Assembly (NCBI RefSeq): GCF_000153305.1
Contig: NZ_CH724107.1
Coordinates: 1,335,520-1,374,910 of the forward strand
Source of the DNA: Oceanicola granulosus HTCC2516
GTDB lineage: Bacteria > Pseudomonadota > Alphaproteobacteria > Rhodobacterales > Rhodobacteraceae
DNA length: 39,391 nucleotides
Direction of reading: 5' to 3'
The notes under the pieces were generated by a model that had not been told where the DNA came from, did no database searches, and saw only the letters and a list, made by a program, of their open reading frames with translations. This document shows positions 30,688 through 39,391 of the stretch, piece after piece; the stretch's first letter is position 1, and each line of letters starts with the position of its first letter. The translations under genes and the position numbers were made by a program.

Positions 30688-31635
30688 ATGGGCGAGCGCG
30701 ACAGGAGCCAGCCGCAGGGCGGCGACAGGTGGCAGAGCCAGGTGTCGGATGCCTACTTCCAGCTCGAGACCGATTACCGCGACCGCGAGGCGTTTCGCGG
30801 CAGCCTGCAGCGCTGGAACATGGGCGTCATCGACCTGTCGCGCATCGAGTGCGACGCGGTGCTCTACCGGCGCAAGCGGCGGCACTTCCTCAACGAGACC
30901 GAGAGTTCGCTGCTGATCGCCATCCCCGAGACGGAGAGCGTGCAGTTCATCCAGAGCGAGCGGCGCACCTCCTGCCGGCCCGGCGGCTTCCTGATCGAGC
31001 GCAGCGACGCGCCCTACGAATACTGGCACGCCGCGCCCAACGCGCAGTGGGTGCTGAAGGTGCCGACCAGCAGCGTGCGCGCCCGCGTCGGTCCCTCGGG
31101 GCGGCTCGGCGGGCTGACCTTCGACGCGCGCGAGGGGGTGGCGAACTACTTTCTCACCAGCCTGCGCGCCGCCGCCGCGCACGTGGCCGACCTCGACGAG
31201 GCCGGGCGCGAGGCGGCGGGGCGGCACCTGCTCGACCTGCTGTGCCTGGCGATCCAGCGCGACGACCGGGTGCTGCACTCGCAGACCTCGTCGGTGCGCG
31301 CCGCCCACCTGTTCCGCGCCGAGCAGGTGATCCGCGACCGGCTCAAGGACCGCGACCTCACCCCGCAGGCCGTCGCCGACGCCTGCGGCATCTCCCTGCG
31401 CTACCTGCAGCAGCTGTTCGCCGAGACCGAGCAGTCGGTGCAGGGCTACATCCGCGAGCGCCGGCTGAGCCGCTGCGACGAGGACCTGCGCCAGCCGGGG
31501 CGCAGCGACAGCGTCGCCGAGATCGCCTACCGCTGGGGCTTCGCCGACCAGTCGCAGTTCTCGCGCCACTACAAGGCCCGCTTCGGCCGCACCCCCCGCG
31601 CCGCCCGCAAGGAAGCGGCGCGCCCCGACGCATAG
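30688..31635 (+). CDS. AraC-family regulator with AraC-binding-like domain
   Basis: A 315-residue regulator. The N-terminal ligand domain (about 25-190) resembles the AraC-binding-like domain of catabolic activators such as FeaR or NphR (SRIECDAVLYRRKRRHFLN, SCRPGGFLIERSDAPYEY). The C-terminal double HTH (about 210-305) has VADACGISLRYLQQLF and IAYRWGFADQSQFSRHYKARFG. Start ATG at 30688 has AGGAGG at 30673-30678. It lies 31 nt before hyuA on the same strand and most likely activates that operon in response to its substrate. Confidence 0.9.
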   Translation: MGERDRSQPQGGDRWQSQVSDAYFQLETDYRDREAFRGSLQRWNMGVIDLSRIECDAVLYRRKRRHFLNETESSLLIAIPETESVQFIQSERRTSCRPGGFLIERSDAPYEYWHAAPNAQWVLKVPTSSVRARVGPSGRLGGLTFDAREGVANYFLTSLRAAAAHVADLDEAGREAAGRHLLDLLCLAIQRDDRVLHSQTSSVRAAHLFRAEQVIRDRLKDRDLTPQAVADACGISLRYLQQLFAETEQSVQGYIRERRLSRCDEDLRQPGRSDSVAEIAYRWGFADQSQFSRHYKARFGRTPRAARKEAARPDA

Positions 31636-31666
31636 CCGGCACGGCCGGCCCAACAACGAGGCACCG

Positions 31667-33694
31667 ATGACCAAGACCAGAGTAGCCGTGGACGTGGGTG
31701 GCACCTTCACCGACATCTGCATCATGGACGAGGAGACCGGGGCGATCCGGATCGAGAAGACCGCCTCGACCCCGGACGACCCGATGCGCGCGATCATGAA
31801 CGGGATCGGGCAGGCCGACGTGGACCTGTCGGGCGTGTCCATGTTCTCGCACGGCACCACGGTGGCGACGAACGCGCTCATCACCCGCAACCTGCCGCGC
31901 GCGGCGATGGTCTGCACCGAGGGCTTCCGCGACGTCGTCGAGATCCGGCGCGCCAACAAGGAAGACCTCTGGGACACCTACAAGGACGTCGCCAAGCCCT
32001 ACATCCCCCGCCGCGACCGCCTCACGGTGCGCGAGCGCGTCGACGCCGAGGGGCGTGTGCTCGAAGAGCTCGACGAGGCCGGCGCGCGGCGCGTGGCGCA
32101 GGTGCTCAAGAAGCGTGGCGTCGCCTCGATCGCGGTGTGCTTCATGAACTCCTACGTCAACGCCGACAACGAAAAGCGGATGCGCGACATCCTCAAGGAG
32201 GAGATGCCCGACATCCCGGTGTCGATCTCCGCCGAGATCATGCCCGAGATCTTCGAGCACGAGCGCTTCTCCACCACGATGGCCAACGCCGTGGTCTCGC
32301 CGGTGGTGGTCGACTACGTCTCGCGGCTGAGCGACAAGCTCGCCGACGGGGGCTACGCGCGCGAGCTGCTGCTGCTGCACACCGGTGGCGGGGTGATGAC
32401 GCCGCACGCGGTGCGCGACTTCGCCGCCCGCCTCGCCGGCTCGGGCATCGCCGCGGGGGCCATCGCGAGCCGCTTCATCGGCAATCTTTGCGGCTTTCCC
32501 AACAGCATCGGCTTCGACATGGGCGGCACCTCGACCGACGTGTCGGTCTGCTACCAGGGCGAGCCGAGGATCACCAAGGACTGGTACATCGAGTACGGCT
32601 ACCCGATCCGCTTCCCCTCCATCGAGGTGCTGACCATCGGCGCGGGCGGCGGCTCGCTGGCGTGGAAGGACGAGGGCGGCAGCCTGCGCAACGGCCCGCA
32701 ATCGGCGGGCGCCGATCCCGGCCCGGCCTGCTACAAGAACGGCAACGAGGTCGCCACCAACACCGACGCCAACGTGGTGCTCGGCCGGCTCGGCACGTCG
32801 CTGGCGGGCGGGCAGATCACGCTCGACCCGGAGCTCGCCGAGGCGGCGGTGCGGCGCACCGTGGCGGAGCCCTTCGACATGGAGCTGCACGAGGCCGCCG
32901 AGGCGATCACCCGGGTCGCCAACGCCAACATGGCCAACGCGGTGCGGCTGCTGTCGATCAGCCGCGGCTACGACCCGCGCGACTTCGCGCTCTGCGCCTT
33001 CGGCGGCGCGGGGGCGCTGCACGGGGCGCACGTGGCGCGCGAGCTGTCGATCCCCACGGTGATCGTGCCGCCCAACCCGGGCGTGACCTCGGCGCTCGGC
33101 TGCCTGCTCGTGGACATCCAGCACGACTTCTCCGACAGCTTCATGTCGGCCGCCTCCGCCACCGATCCGGCGGCGCTCGAGGCGGCGTTCGCCAGGATCG
33201 AGGACGACGCCCGCAGCCAGCTCGACCGCGAGGGCGTGGCTCCCGAGGACATGCTGCTGCAGCGCTCCATCGAGATGATGTACCAGGGCCAGTGGCGCTC
33301 GCTCGCCGTCGACGCGCCCTCGAAGATCACCAGCATCGAGGAGCTGACCGACGCCTTCCACGAGGCCCACGAGCGCGAGTACAACTTCGCCCGCCGCGAC
33401 GCGCCGGTGTCGCTGTTCCGGGTGGCGGTCAAGGCGACGGGGATCGTGCCCAAGGCCGAGCTGCCGCGCGTCGAGGCGACGCCGAACGAGCCCGAGCCGG
33501 GCCAGCGGCGGCAGGTCTGGTTCGACGGCGAGGCGCACGACGCGGCGATCTTCGAGCGCGACCAGCTCACCGCCGGGGCGCATTTCACCGGCCCCGCCAT
33601 CGTCGAGCAGGTGGATTCCACCATCGTCGTCCCCCCCGGCATGCGCGCCGAGGTGGACAGCTACATGAACATCCTCATTCACACCAAGGGCTGA
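31667..33694 (+). CDS. hyuA: hydantoinase/oxoprolinase A subunit (HyuA-like)
   Basis: The 675-residue protein is the ATP-binding subunit of the hydantoinase/5-oxoprolinase family (ASKHA fold). The N-terminal phosphate loop is VDVGGTFTDICIMD, followed by FSHGTTVATNALITR. The second loop is IGFDMGGTSTDVSV, and LTIGAGGGSLAW and AFGGAGALHGAHVARELSI also match. ATP-dependent members open cyclic amides: N-methylhydantoin, 5-oxoproline or caprolactam; relatives carboxylate ketones. Which applies here is not determined, but absence of a third small subunit argues against acetone carboxylase. It forms an operon with hyuB (4-nt gap). Confidence 0.94.
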   Translation: MTKTRVAVDVGGTFTDICIMDEETGAIRIEKTASTPDDPMRAIMNGIGQADVDLSGVSMFSHGTTVATNALITRNLPRAAMVCTEGFRDVVEIRRANKEDLWDTYKDVAKPYIPRRDRLTVRERVDAEGRVLEELDEAGARRVAQVLKKRGVASIAVCFMNSYVNADNEKRMRDILKEEMPDIPVSISAEIMPEIFEHERFSTTMANAVVSPVVVDYVSRLSDKLADGGYARELLLLHTGGGVMTPHAVRDFAARLAGSGIAAGAIASRFIGNLCGFPNSIGFDMGGTSTDVSVCYQGEPRITKDWYIEYGYPIRFPSIEVLTIGAGGGSLAWKDEGGSLRNGPQSAGADPGPACYKNGNEVATNTDANVVLGRLGTSLAGGQITLDPELAEAAVRRTVAEPFDMELHEAAEAITRVANANMANAVRLLSISRGYDPRDFALCAFGGAGALHGAHVARELSIPTVIVPPNPGVTSALGCLLVDIQHDFSDSFMSAASATDPAALEAAFARIEDDARSQLDREGVAPEDMLLQRSIEMMYQGQWRSLAVDAPSKITSIEELTDAFHEAHEREYNFARRDAPVSLFRVAVKATGIVPKAELPRVEATPNEPEPGQRRQVWFDGEAHDAAIFERDQLTAGAHFTGPAIVEQVDSTIVVPPGMRAEVDSYMNILIHTKG

Positions 33695-33698
33695 GCCG

Positions 33699-35660
33699 AT
33701 GACCGACATGACCCGTGACCCGCTCGATCCCGTGACCTTCGAGGTGCTGAAGAACTCGTTCATCACCGCCGTCGACCAGATGTCGGAGCAGATGCTGCGC
33801 ACCTGCTACTCCTTCGTCATCTACAACCGCGATTTCTCCAACGGCCTGCACGACGCGCAGGGCAACTCCGTCGCCCAGGGCAACCAGGACATCGCCGTGC
33901 ACGTCGGCACGCTGCATTTCACCTGCAAGGACGTGATCCGCGTCTTCGAGGGCGAGATGATGCCGGGCGACGTCTACGCCATCAACGACCCCTACGCCGG
34001 GGGCACCCACTTCAGCGACGTGCGCCTGGTGCGGCCGATCTTCGACGACGACAAGCTGCTCGGCTTCTCGCAGTCCAACGGCCACTGGTCCGACCTCGGC
34101 GGCTCCGTGCCCGGCTCGTTCGACGTCTCGGCGCGCGACATGTTCCGCGAGGCGGTCCGGATCACCCCGGTGCGGCTGTTCCGCGAGGGCGAATTCTGCC
34201 ACGATGTCGCCGGGATGATCGCCGCCAACACCCGCGATCCGGCCTCGATCATCGGCGACATCCACAGCCAGGCCAGCGCCACCCACGTCGCCGAGCGCGA
34301 GGTGCTGCGGCTGGTGGCCAAGTACGGCCGCGACGCGGTGCTGCAGGGCATGGACGAGGTGCAGGACTACGTCGAGCGCGCGGTGCGCCAGCGCATCTCC
34401 GCCCTTCCCGACGGCACCTGGGAGACGGTGGACTACATCGACCGCGACCCGGGCGCCGGCGAGGGGATGATCCCGATCCGCATCAAGATGACGATCAAGG
34501 GCGACCGGATCCTCTACGACTTCTCCGGCAGCCACCCGACGATCTCGTCGATCTACAACTCCGCCGAGGGCGCGACCTTCTCGGCGGTGGTGGCGGGGAT
34601 GAAGACCTTCTTCCCCGACCTGCCGCTGAACTCGGGCTTCTACCGGGTGATCGACATCGAGGCCGACGAGGGCACCGTGGTCAGCGCCGAGTGGCCGATC
34701 GCGGTGACCGGCTTCCTGATGCCGTTCGAGAAGATCATGAACGCGATTTTCGAGATGTGGTCGAAGATCATGCCCGAACGCGCCATCGCCTGCGCCTTCA
34801 ACCTCGAATACCTGCTCGCCGGCGGCACCGACCTGCGCAGCCCGGAAAAGCCGATGTTCATGTTCTACGAATGGCTCCCCGGCGGCTGGGGCGGGCGCAA
34901 CGGCAAGGACGGCTCCGACGTCACCACCGCGTGCTTCGGCACCGGGCTGATGTCGCAGCCCAACGAGGGCAACGAGCGGGTGAACCCGACCCGCACCAGC
35001 GAGTTCCAGATCCTGCGCGACAGCGCCGGGCCGGGCAAGTGGCGCGGCGGCTGCGGGGTGCAGAAGACCTCGGTGCTGCTCGAGAGCGAGAACGCGGTGA
35101 TGTCCTACATCTGCGACCGCGAACGGGCGGTGGTCTGGGGCGTCGAGGGCGGACTGCCGTCGATGCCGCACGGGCTGTCGATCCGCCACGAGGGCGAGAG
35201 CGAGGCGAAGTGGCTCGGGTCCGTCTTCTCCGACTACCCGGTGCAGACGGGCGACGAGTTCGCCCGCCCCACCGCGGGCGGCGGCGGCTTCGGCGATCCG
35301 CTCGAGCGCGATCCCGAGCAGGTGCGCGAGGACGTGATCGACGACTACGTCTCGATCGAGCGGGCGGCGCGGGATTACGGCGTCGTGGTGCGCGAGATCG
35401 ACGCCGACCTCTGCGAGTACGAGATCGACCGCGACGCGACCGACAAGCTGCGCGCCGAGATCCGGGCCGAGCGGCTGAACTGGGCGCGGATGCCGCCCGA
35501 GGAGGTCGCCGAACTCTACCGCAAGGGCGAGATCGACGCGCTCGACGCGGTGCGCCGCTACGCCGTCATCCTCGACTGGGACAGCGGCGAGCTGCTCGAG
35601 AAGACGACGGCGCAGTTCCGCGAGAGCTTCGAGACCCGCTCCGTCGCCCACTGGAGCTGA
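33699..35660 (+). CDS. hyuB: hydantoinase/oxoprolinase B subunit (HyuB-like)
   Basis: The 653-residue partner of HyuA. It contains MLRTCYSFVIYNRDFSNGL, NDPYAGGTHFSDV (zinc/substrate motif of the family), SQSNGHWSDLGG, PFEKIMNAIF, and the family C-terminal GGGGFGDPLERDP. About 110 residues follow that motif (EVAELYRKGEIDALDAVRRY). With HyuA it should hydrolyse a lactam, hydantoin or imide ring using ATP. The stop lies 23 nt from the convergent amidase stop, which would hydrolyse the resulting linear amide if the regions share a pathway (inference). Confidence 0.94.
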   Translation: MTDMTRDPLDPVTFEVLKNSFITAVDQMSEQMLRTCYSFVIYNRDFSNGLHDAQGNSVAQGNQDIAVHVGTLHFTCKDVIRVFEGEMMPGDVYAINDPYAGGTHFSDVRLVRPIFDDDKLLGFSQSNGHWSDLGGSVPGSFDVSARDMFREAVRITPVRLFREGEFCHDVAGMIAANTRDPASIIGDIHSQASATHVAEREVLRLVAKYGRDAVLQGMDEVQDYVERAVRQRISALPDGTWETVDYIDRDPGAGEGMIPIRIKMTIKGDRILYDFSGSHPTISSIYNSAEGATFSAVVAGMKTFFPDLPLNSGFYRVIDIEADEGTVVSAEWPIAVTGFLMPFEKIMNAIFEMWSKIMPERAIACAFNLEYLLAGGTDLRSPEKPMFMFYEWLPGGWGGRNGKDGSDVTTACFGTGLMSQPNEGNERVNPTRTSEFQILRDSAGPGKWRGGCGVQKTSVLLESENAVMSYICDRERAVVWGVEGGLPSMPHGLSIRHEGESEAKWLGSVFSDYPVQTGDEFARPTAGGGGFGDPLERDPEQVREDVIDDYVSIERAARDYGVVVREIDADLCEYEIDRDATDKLRAEIRAERLNWARMPPEEVAELYRKGEIDALDAVRRYAVILDWDSGELLEKTTAQFRESFETRSVAHWS

Positions 35661-35683
35661 CGGGGCGCGCGAGAGGGGGCGCG

Positions 35684-37048
35684 TCAGCCCCCGAGCCGCG
35701 GCGCCGCTGCCAGCGCCGCGGCGAGCAGCGCGTCGTCGCGCCCGCTGGCGGCGGCGAGCAGCAGGCTCGTCGGCAAGCCCCCTGCCCCGCGCCCGCTCGG
35801 CAGCGCGACGCCGGGCAGGTCGAGGAAGTTGCCGATCATCGTGTTGCGCAGGGTCTTGAGGTTGACCCGGTGGAACAGCTCCGGGTCCGCCTCGAGCGGC
35901 GCGATCTCGGGCGCCACGTGCGCGACCGTCGGCATCGCCAGCAGCGCCCCGTCGAGCGTCTCGCGCACGCTCGCCACCAGCCGCCGGCGCGCCCGCTGCA
36001 GGATCACCACGTCGCGCGCGCTCATCCCCCGCCCGCCGAGGATGCGCGCCACGACGCGGGCGTCGACGCGCCCGCCGTCCGGCCCCTCGACGAGCGGCCC
36101 GTGCTCCACGTAGGCGTCGGCCGCCGCGAGCGAGCCGTGGGCGGCGGCGAGCGCGACGCTCTCGGCGAACTCCGCCATCTCGCGCCGCTCGATCAGCGCC
36201 CCCGCCTCGGCGAGCACCGCGAGGGCGGTCTCGAAGTTGGCCATCACCTCGGGCTCGACATCGTCGAGCACCACCGTCTCGGGCACCACCAGCCGCAGCC
36301 CCGCGACCCCGCCGCCGCGCGGGCGCACCGGGGCGCGGCCGGCGAGCAGCGCCTCGAGGGCGACGAGGTCGGGGACGGAGCGGGCGAGAGGGCCGATCGT
36401 GTCGAGCGTCCGCGAGAGCGGGAACACCCCCCCGTCGGGGAGGCGGTGGTGCGAGGGCTTGTAGCCGAACACGCCGTTGAGCGCGGCGGGAATGCGGATC
36501 GAGCCGCCGGTGTCGGTGCCCATCGCGCAGGGCGCCAGCCCCGCCGCCACCGCCACGCCCGAGCCCGACGACGAGCCGCCCGGCACGCGCGGCGTGGCGC
36601 CCGAGTGCGGGTTGGCCGGGGTGCCGTAGTGCGGGTTCAGCCCGAGGCCGGAATAGGCGAACTCGGTGAGGTTCAGCTTGCCCAGCGTCACCATCCCCGC
36701 CCGCGACAGGCGCTGCGCGGCCGCGCAATCGGCTTCGGCGGGCGCGGCATCGCGGCGGGTGTCGGAGCCGGCGGTGGTGATCTCGCCGGCGAGGTCGAAC
36801 AGGTCCTTGAAGGCCACCGGCACCCCGTCGAGCGGCGACAGCGGCCGGCCGGCGTCGAGGCGGTCGTCGGCGGCGCGGGCCTCGGCGAGGGCGCGCGCGC
36901 GGGTGACGGTGAGAAACACCGGCTCGGGATGGGCGTCGATGCGCTCCAGCAGCGCCTCGGCGAGGTCGGTGGCGCGCAGGCGGCGAGCGCGCAGGGCGGC
37001 GGCGATGTCGGTGGCGGTGGCGTCGGCGAAGGCGGCGGGATCGGTCAC
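35684..37048 (-). CDS. amidase-signature family hydrolase
   Basis: The 454-residue enzyme carries the Ser-cisSer-Lys triad: Lys81 in GVPVAFKDLFD, cis-Ser159 in PGGSSSGSG, and nucleophile Ser183 in GTDTGGSIRIP. Its size and the ALNGVFGYKPS segment resemble allophanate-hydrolase/AtzF-type and general amidases, without the C-terminal domain of full AtzF. Substrate unknown; an aliphatic or heterocyclic amide is likely. Start is GTG at 37048 with AGGAGA upstream. It is the last gene of the operon MCGLCG protein, CobW, AEC, amidase, 11 nt after the AEC gene. Confidence 0.9.
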   Translation of the reverse strand: MTDPAAFADATATDIAAALRARRLRATDLAEALLERIDAHPEPVFLTVTRARALAEARAADDRLDAGRPLSPLDGVPVAFKDLFDLAGEITTAGSDTRRDAAPAEADCAAAQRLSRAGMVTLGKLNLTEFAYSGLGLNPHYGTPANPHSGATPRVPGGSSSGSGVAVAAGLAPCAMGTDTGGSIRIPAALNGVFGYKPSHHRLPDGGVFPLSRTLDTIGPLARSVPDLVALEALLAGRAPVRPRGGGVAGLRLVVPETVVLDDVEPEVMANFETALAVLAEAGALIERREMAEFAESVALAAAHGSLAAADAYVEHGPLVEGPDGGRVDARVVARILGGRGMSARDVVILQRARRRLVASVRETLDGALLAMPTVAHVAPEIAPLEADPELFHRVNLKTLRNTMIGNFLDLPGVALPSGRGAGGLPTSLLLAAASGRDDALLAAALAAAPRLGG

Positions 37049-37059
37049 GCGGGTCTCCT

Positions 37060-37989
37060 CTAGGGCAGCGGGGTGGCGAGCAGGCTCAGGGTCAGCACCG
37101 AGCCGGCGGTGGTCAGCACGAGAATGCGCCCGAGGGTCGCCGTCTCGACGCGGTAGTGGATCGCCAGCGCCATCGCCAGCGAGCCGGCCGGGCCGGCGGC
37201 GGCGAGCAGCGCGGGCAGCTTCTCGACCGCCGCCACGCCGAGCGCGGCGAAGGCCAGCGCCGCGAGGGCGGGCATCAGCACCAGCTTGGCCGCGACGGTG
37301 CCGAGCGCCAGCCCGTCGAGGCGCAGCACGTCGGCGCGCGCCATGACGACGCCGGCCGCGAACAGCGCCACGGGCGAGGCCGCGGCGCCGGCGAAGGTGG
37401 TGAAGGCGGCGAGCCCCTCGGGCACCGGCCAGCCGGCAAGGCTCCAGCCCAGCCCGGCGAAGATCGCCAGCACGTAGGGCATCCGCAGCACCGCCCGCAG
37501 CGCCGAAGCGAGGCTCGCCCGGCCGGTGGCGAAGACGTCGAGCAGCACGACGGTTCCGGTGAGGATCACCACCGAGTCGACCGTCACCACGCTCAGGATC
37601 GGCGTCGCGGCGGCGGTGCCGTAGACGTTCTGCGCGACGGGGAGCACGAAGTAGACGTGGTTGGCGAAGGCGGCGCTCATGCCGATCAGCAGGCTCTCGC
37701 GGCGGCTGCGCCCGGCGAGCCTGCGCGCCATGAGCGCGACGAGGCCGTAGGCGGCGAGCTCCGCGGCGAGGTAGCCGCCCGCGAGCACGGGCAGGAACGC
37801 GCCGCTCGACTGGCCGGCGAGCAGGCCGAACACCAGCGGCGGCGCGGCGACGAACAGCGCGAAGCGGTTGAGCGCGCGCGCCTCGTCGTCGCTCACCAGC
37901 CGCCGGCGCCCGAGGGCGAAGCCCAGCCCGATCAGCGCCGCCACCGGCAGGACGTCGGCGAGCAGGACCGCCGCGGGGCCGCCGGTCAC
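37060..37989 (-). CDS. AEC-family transporter
   Basis: The 309-residue membrane protein has ten hydrophobic segments of the auxin efflux carrier/MdcF type: an N-terminal half starting VLPVAALIGLGFALGRR and a central AFANHVYFVLPVAQNVYG. Bacterial AEC proteins carry malonate, other carboxylates or amino acids. Start is GTG at 37989, overlapping the cobW-like stop by 4 nt (GTGA). As part of the amidase operon it may import the amide or export or import the product acid. Direction and substrate are unknown. Confidence 0.87.
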   Translation of the reverse strand: MTGGPAAVLLADVLPVAALIGLGFALGRRRLVSDDEARALNRFALFVAAPPLVFGLLAGQSSGAFLPVLAGGYLAAELAAYGLVALMARRLAGRSRRESLLIGMSAAFANHVYFVLPVAQNVYGTAAATPILSVVTVDSVVILTGTVVLLDVFATGRASLASALRAVLRMPYVLAIFAGLGWSLAGWPVPEGLAAFTTFAGAAASPVALFAAGVVMARADVLRLDGLALGTVAAKLVLMPALAALAFAALGVAAVEKLPALLAAAGPAGSLAMALAIHYRVETATLGRILVLTTAGSVLTLSLLATPLP

Positions 37990-39035
37990 GCGACGGGGTC
38001 CGGCCGGGCGCTCTTGGAGGTCGCGATCAGGTAGGCCGACAACGAGCGCCGGATCAGGTCGGCCTCGACGCCGCGGGCGATGAAGACGATGCGCGAGGAG
38101 CGGTCGTCGTCGGGCCAGCGGGCGAGGTGGAGGGGCGGGTGGACGACGTGCTGCACGCCGTGGATCACCACGGGCGTGTCGCTCTCGAGGACGTTGAGGA
38201 TGCCCTTCACCCGCAGGATCTTCTCGCCGTGCGCATGGAGCAGCGCGGTCAGCCAGACGCCGAACGCAGTCCAGTCGATCCGCTCGGGGAAGCGCAGCAC
38301 GAAGGTGGTGGTGCCGCTGGTGTGGCCGTGGCCGTGCGCGTGGTCGTGGTGGTGATGGTGGTGGTCGTCGTGGCCGTGCTCGGCCAGCGCCAGCCAGCGA
38401 TTCACCTCGTCGTCGCGCCGCGCGGCGTCGCCGAGATCGGCGCCGAACAGGAAGTCGGCGTCGAAGCCCTGCCCCGTCGAGCGCGCGAGGGGCGTCACCG
38501 GGTTGAGCGCCTGCACCCGCGCCTCGAGCGCGGCGAGCGCGGCGGGCTCGGCGATATCGGCCTTGGTGACGAGGATGCGGTCGGCGACGGCGATCTGCTT
38601 TTCCGGCTCGGGATGGGCGGCGAGCGTGGCGAGGCCGTTCATGCCGTCGACGGTGCAGACGACGTTGCCGATGCGGAAATGCTGCCGGATCACCGGCTCG
38701 GCGGCGATGGTGGAGACGATGGGCGCGGGATCGGCGACGCCGGTCGTCTCCACGATCACCCGCTTGAAGGGCGGGATCGCGCCGCGGGCGGCCTTGTCGT
38801 GGAGGTCGCGGATCGTGTCCTGCAGGTCGGAGCGGACGGTGCAGCAGATGCAGCCCGATTCAAGCAGCAGCACCCCCTCCTCGACCTCCTCGAGCAGCAT
38901 GTGGTCGAGCCCGACCTCGCCGAACTCGTTGACGATCACCGCGCTGTCGGAGAAGGCCGGATCGCGCAGGATCTCGCGCAGCAGGGTGGTCTTGCCCGAG
39001 CCGAGGAAGCCGGTGACGACGTTGACGGGGATCAC
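37986..39035 (-). CDS. CobW/COG0523-family GTPase metallochaperone
   Basis: A 349-residue G3E GTPase. Walker A is GFLGSGKTT (9-17), the zinc-site motif GCICC has Cys62, Cys64 and Cys65, Walker B-like is RVIVETTG, and the base motif is LVTKAD. A histidine-rich loop (residues 220-238, 12 His in 19) binds metals and links to the C-terminal CobW_C domain (RVKGILNVLESDTPVVIHGVQ, in part). Family members insert or hold Zn, Co or Fe, and some serve nitrile hydratase or other amide-related metalloenzymes. Start GTG at 39035 overlaps the upstream gene by 4 nt; the frame upstream mirrors that gene. No Zur-type site is visible before the operon. Confidence 0.93.
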   Translation of the reverse strand: MIPVNVVTGFLGSGKTTLLREILRDPAFSDSAVIVNEFGEVGLDHMLLEEVEEGVLLLESGCICCTVRSDLQDTIRDLHDKAARGAIPPFKRVIVETTGVADPAPIVSTIAAEPVIRQHFRIGNVVCTVDGMNGLATLAAHPEPEKQIAVADRILVTKADIAEPAALAALEARVQALNPVTPLARSTGQGFDADFLFGADLGDAARRDDEVNRWLALAEHGHDDHHHHHHDHAHGHGHTSGTTTFVLRFPERIDWTAFGVWLTALLHAHGEKILRVKGILNVLESDTPVVIHGVQHVVHPPLHLARWPDDDRSSRIVFIARGVEADLIRRSLSAYLIATSKSARPDPVA

Positions 39036-39352
39036 GCGCTGCGCTCCATCTCGGCGATCCAGGCCTCGTCGAGGGGATCGACCGCCTGCCCGCGCAGCCG
39101 GTCGACGGCGCCCCAGACCGAGGCGAGATCGTCGACGATCTCCTGCCGCCCGGTGGGGGCGCGCACGATGTAGGAGGTGGCCTGGAAGTCGGCGACCTTC
39201 ATGCGCACCGGCGCGAGGGCGGCGTTGACCAGCGCCGCGCGGTGTGCGCGTTCGGCGCGGATGGTGCGCCGGCCAGCGCCGGTGAAGGCGTCGGGGTGGG
39301 CGTTGGTCTCGGTCCAGTGAACGATGCCGAGCAGGCCGCACAAACCGCACAT
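39032..39352 (-). CDS. uncharacterised 106-residue MCGLCG protein
   Basis: I do not recognise a characterised homologue. The protein is soluble, without signal peptide or membrane segment. Its N-terminus MCGLCGLLG has Cys2 and Cys5 (C-x2-C) and resembles the Cys2 start of class II glutamine amidotransferases, but the protein is far too short to be one. After a polar and basic stretch, the second half (KVADFQATSYIVRAPTGRQE, then IVDDLASVWGAVDRL and DPLDEAWIAEME) looks like a small alpha/beta domain. It is first in the operon with CobW, AEC and amidase, overlapping cobW by 4 nt, hence probably translated together. ATG at 39352 is complete within the window. Confidence 0.75.
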   Translation of the reverse strand: MCGLCGLLGIVHWTETNAHPDAFTGAGRRTIRAERAHRAALVNAALAPVRMKVADFQATSYIVRAPTGRQEIVDDLASVWGAVDRLRGQAVDPLDEAWIAEMERSA

Positions 39353-39391
39353 GACAGGAATCTCCGCCTGAAAAACGAAAAGGGGCGCGGC

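Noticed and set aside
31667-35660. Acetone or acetophenone carboxylase
   Set aside because: Subunits A and B are related, but no small third subunit or ketone pathway gene is adjacent; ring-opening amidohydrolysis fits the neighbouring amidase better.

Overview
This is a very G+C-rich, gene-dense chromosomal segment that reads as an alphaproteobacterium of the Rhodobacteraceae/Paracoccaceae type. The signs are a divergent putR-putA pair, a divergent metR-metF pair, TadE/TadG-like genes, a DctPQM TRAP transporter, an HWE histidine kinase and short dispersed repeats of a kind I associate from memory with this family. There is no rRNA, phage, insertion sequence, CRISPR array or classic genomic island. 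Almost all sequence is coding: neighbours often overlap by 1-4 nt, and several convergent pairs overlap at their 3' ends.

Left part (1-5.7 kb): a small winged-helix protein, TadE- and TadG-like pilus/secretion genes, then on the minus strand a complete TRAP transporter (dctP-hairpins-dctQ-dctM) and tRNA-Leu(UAA). From 5.7 to 9.7 kb lie the proline regulator putR and the bifunctional proline dehydrogenase/glutamate-semialdehyde dehydrogenase putA. From 9.7 to 18.1 kb: a rhomboid protease, an inositol-monophosphatase-family enzyme, metR and metF with two likely MetR operators, a DUF2235 hydrolase, an orphan molybdenum hydroxylase large subunit and an MltB-type lytic transglycosylase. From 18.4 to 25.1 kb: an MFS transporter, modABC molybdate uptake, and a possible operon of an HWE kinase, a single-domain response regulator and a CPA1 Na+/H+ antiporter.

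From 25.1 to 29.6 kb a TetR regulator with a perfect 26-bp operator heads an acyl-CoA operon (acyl-CoA synthetase and two small hot-dog proteins), followed by a PlsC/CdsA-like phospholipid pair. After a cluster of three REP hairpins and a small glycosyltransferase, the right part (30.6-39.4 kb) looks like an amide or cyclic-amide catabolic region. An AraC-type regulator and hyuA-hyuB run rightwards. They meet a tightly overlapped four-gene operon running leftwards: a 106-residue MCGLCG protein, a CobW-like metallochaperone GTPase, an AEC transporter and an amidase-signature hydrolase.

The most notable items are: two families of GTAG-headed REP hairpins, in two cases donating the stop codon of a gene; a dispersed repeat embedded in frame in putA; paired MaoC-like proteins of which only one keeps the hydratase motif; and the unexplained MCGLCG-CobW-AEC-amidase operon facing hyuAB.
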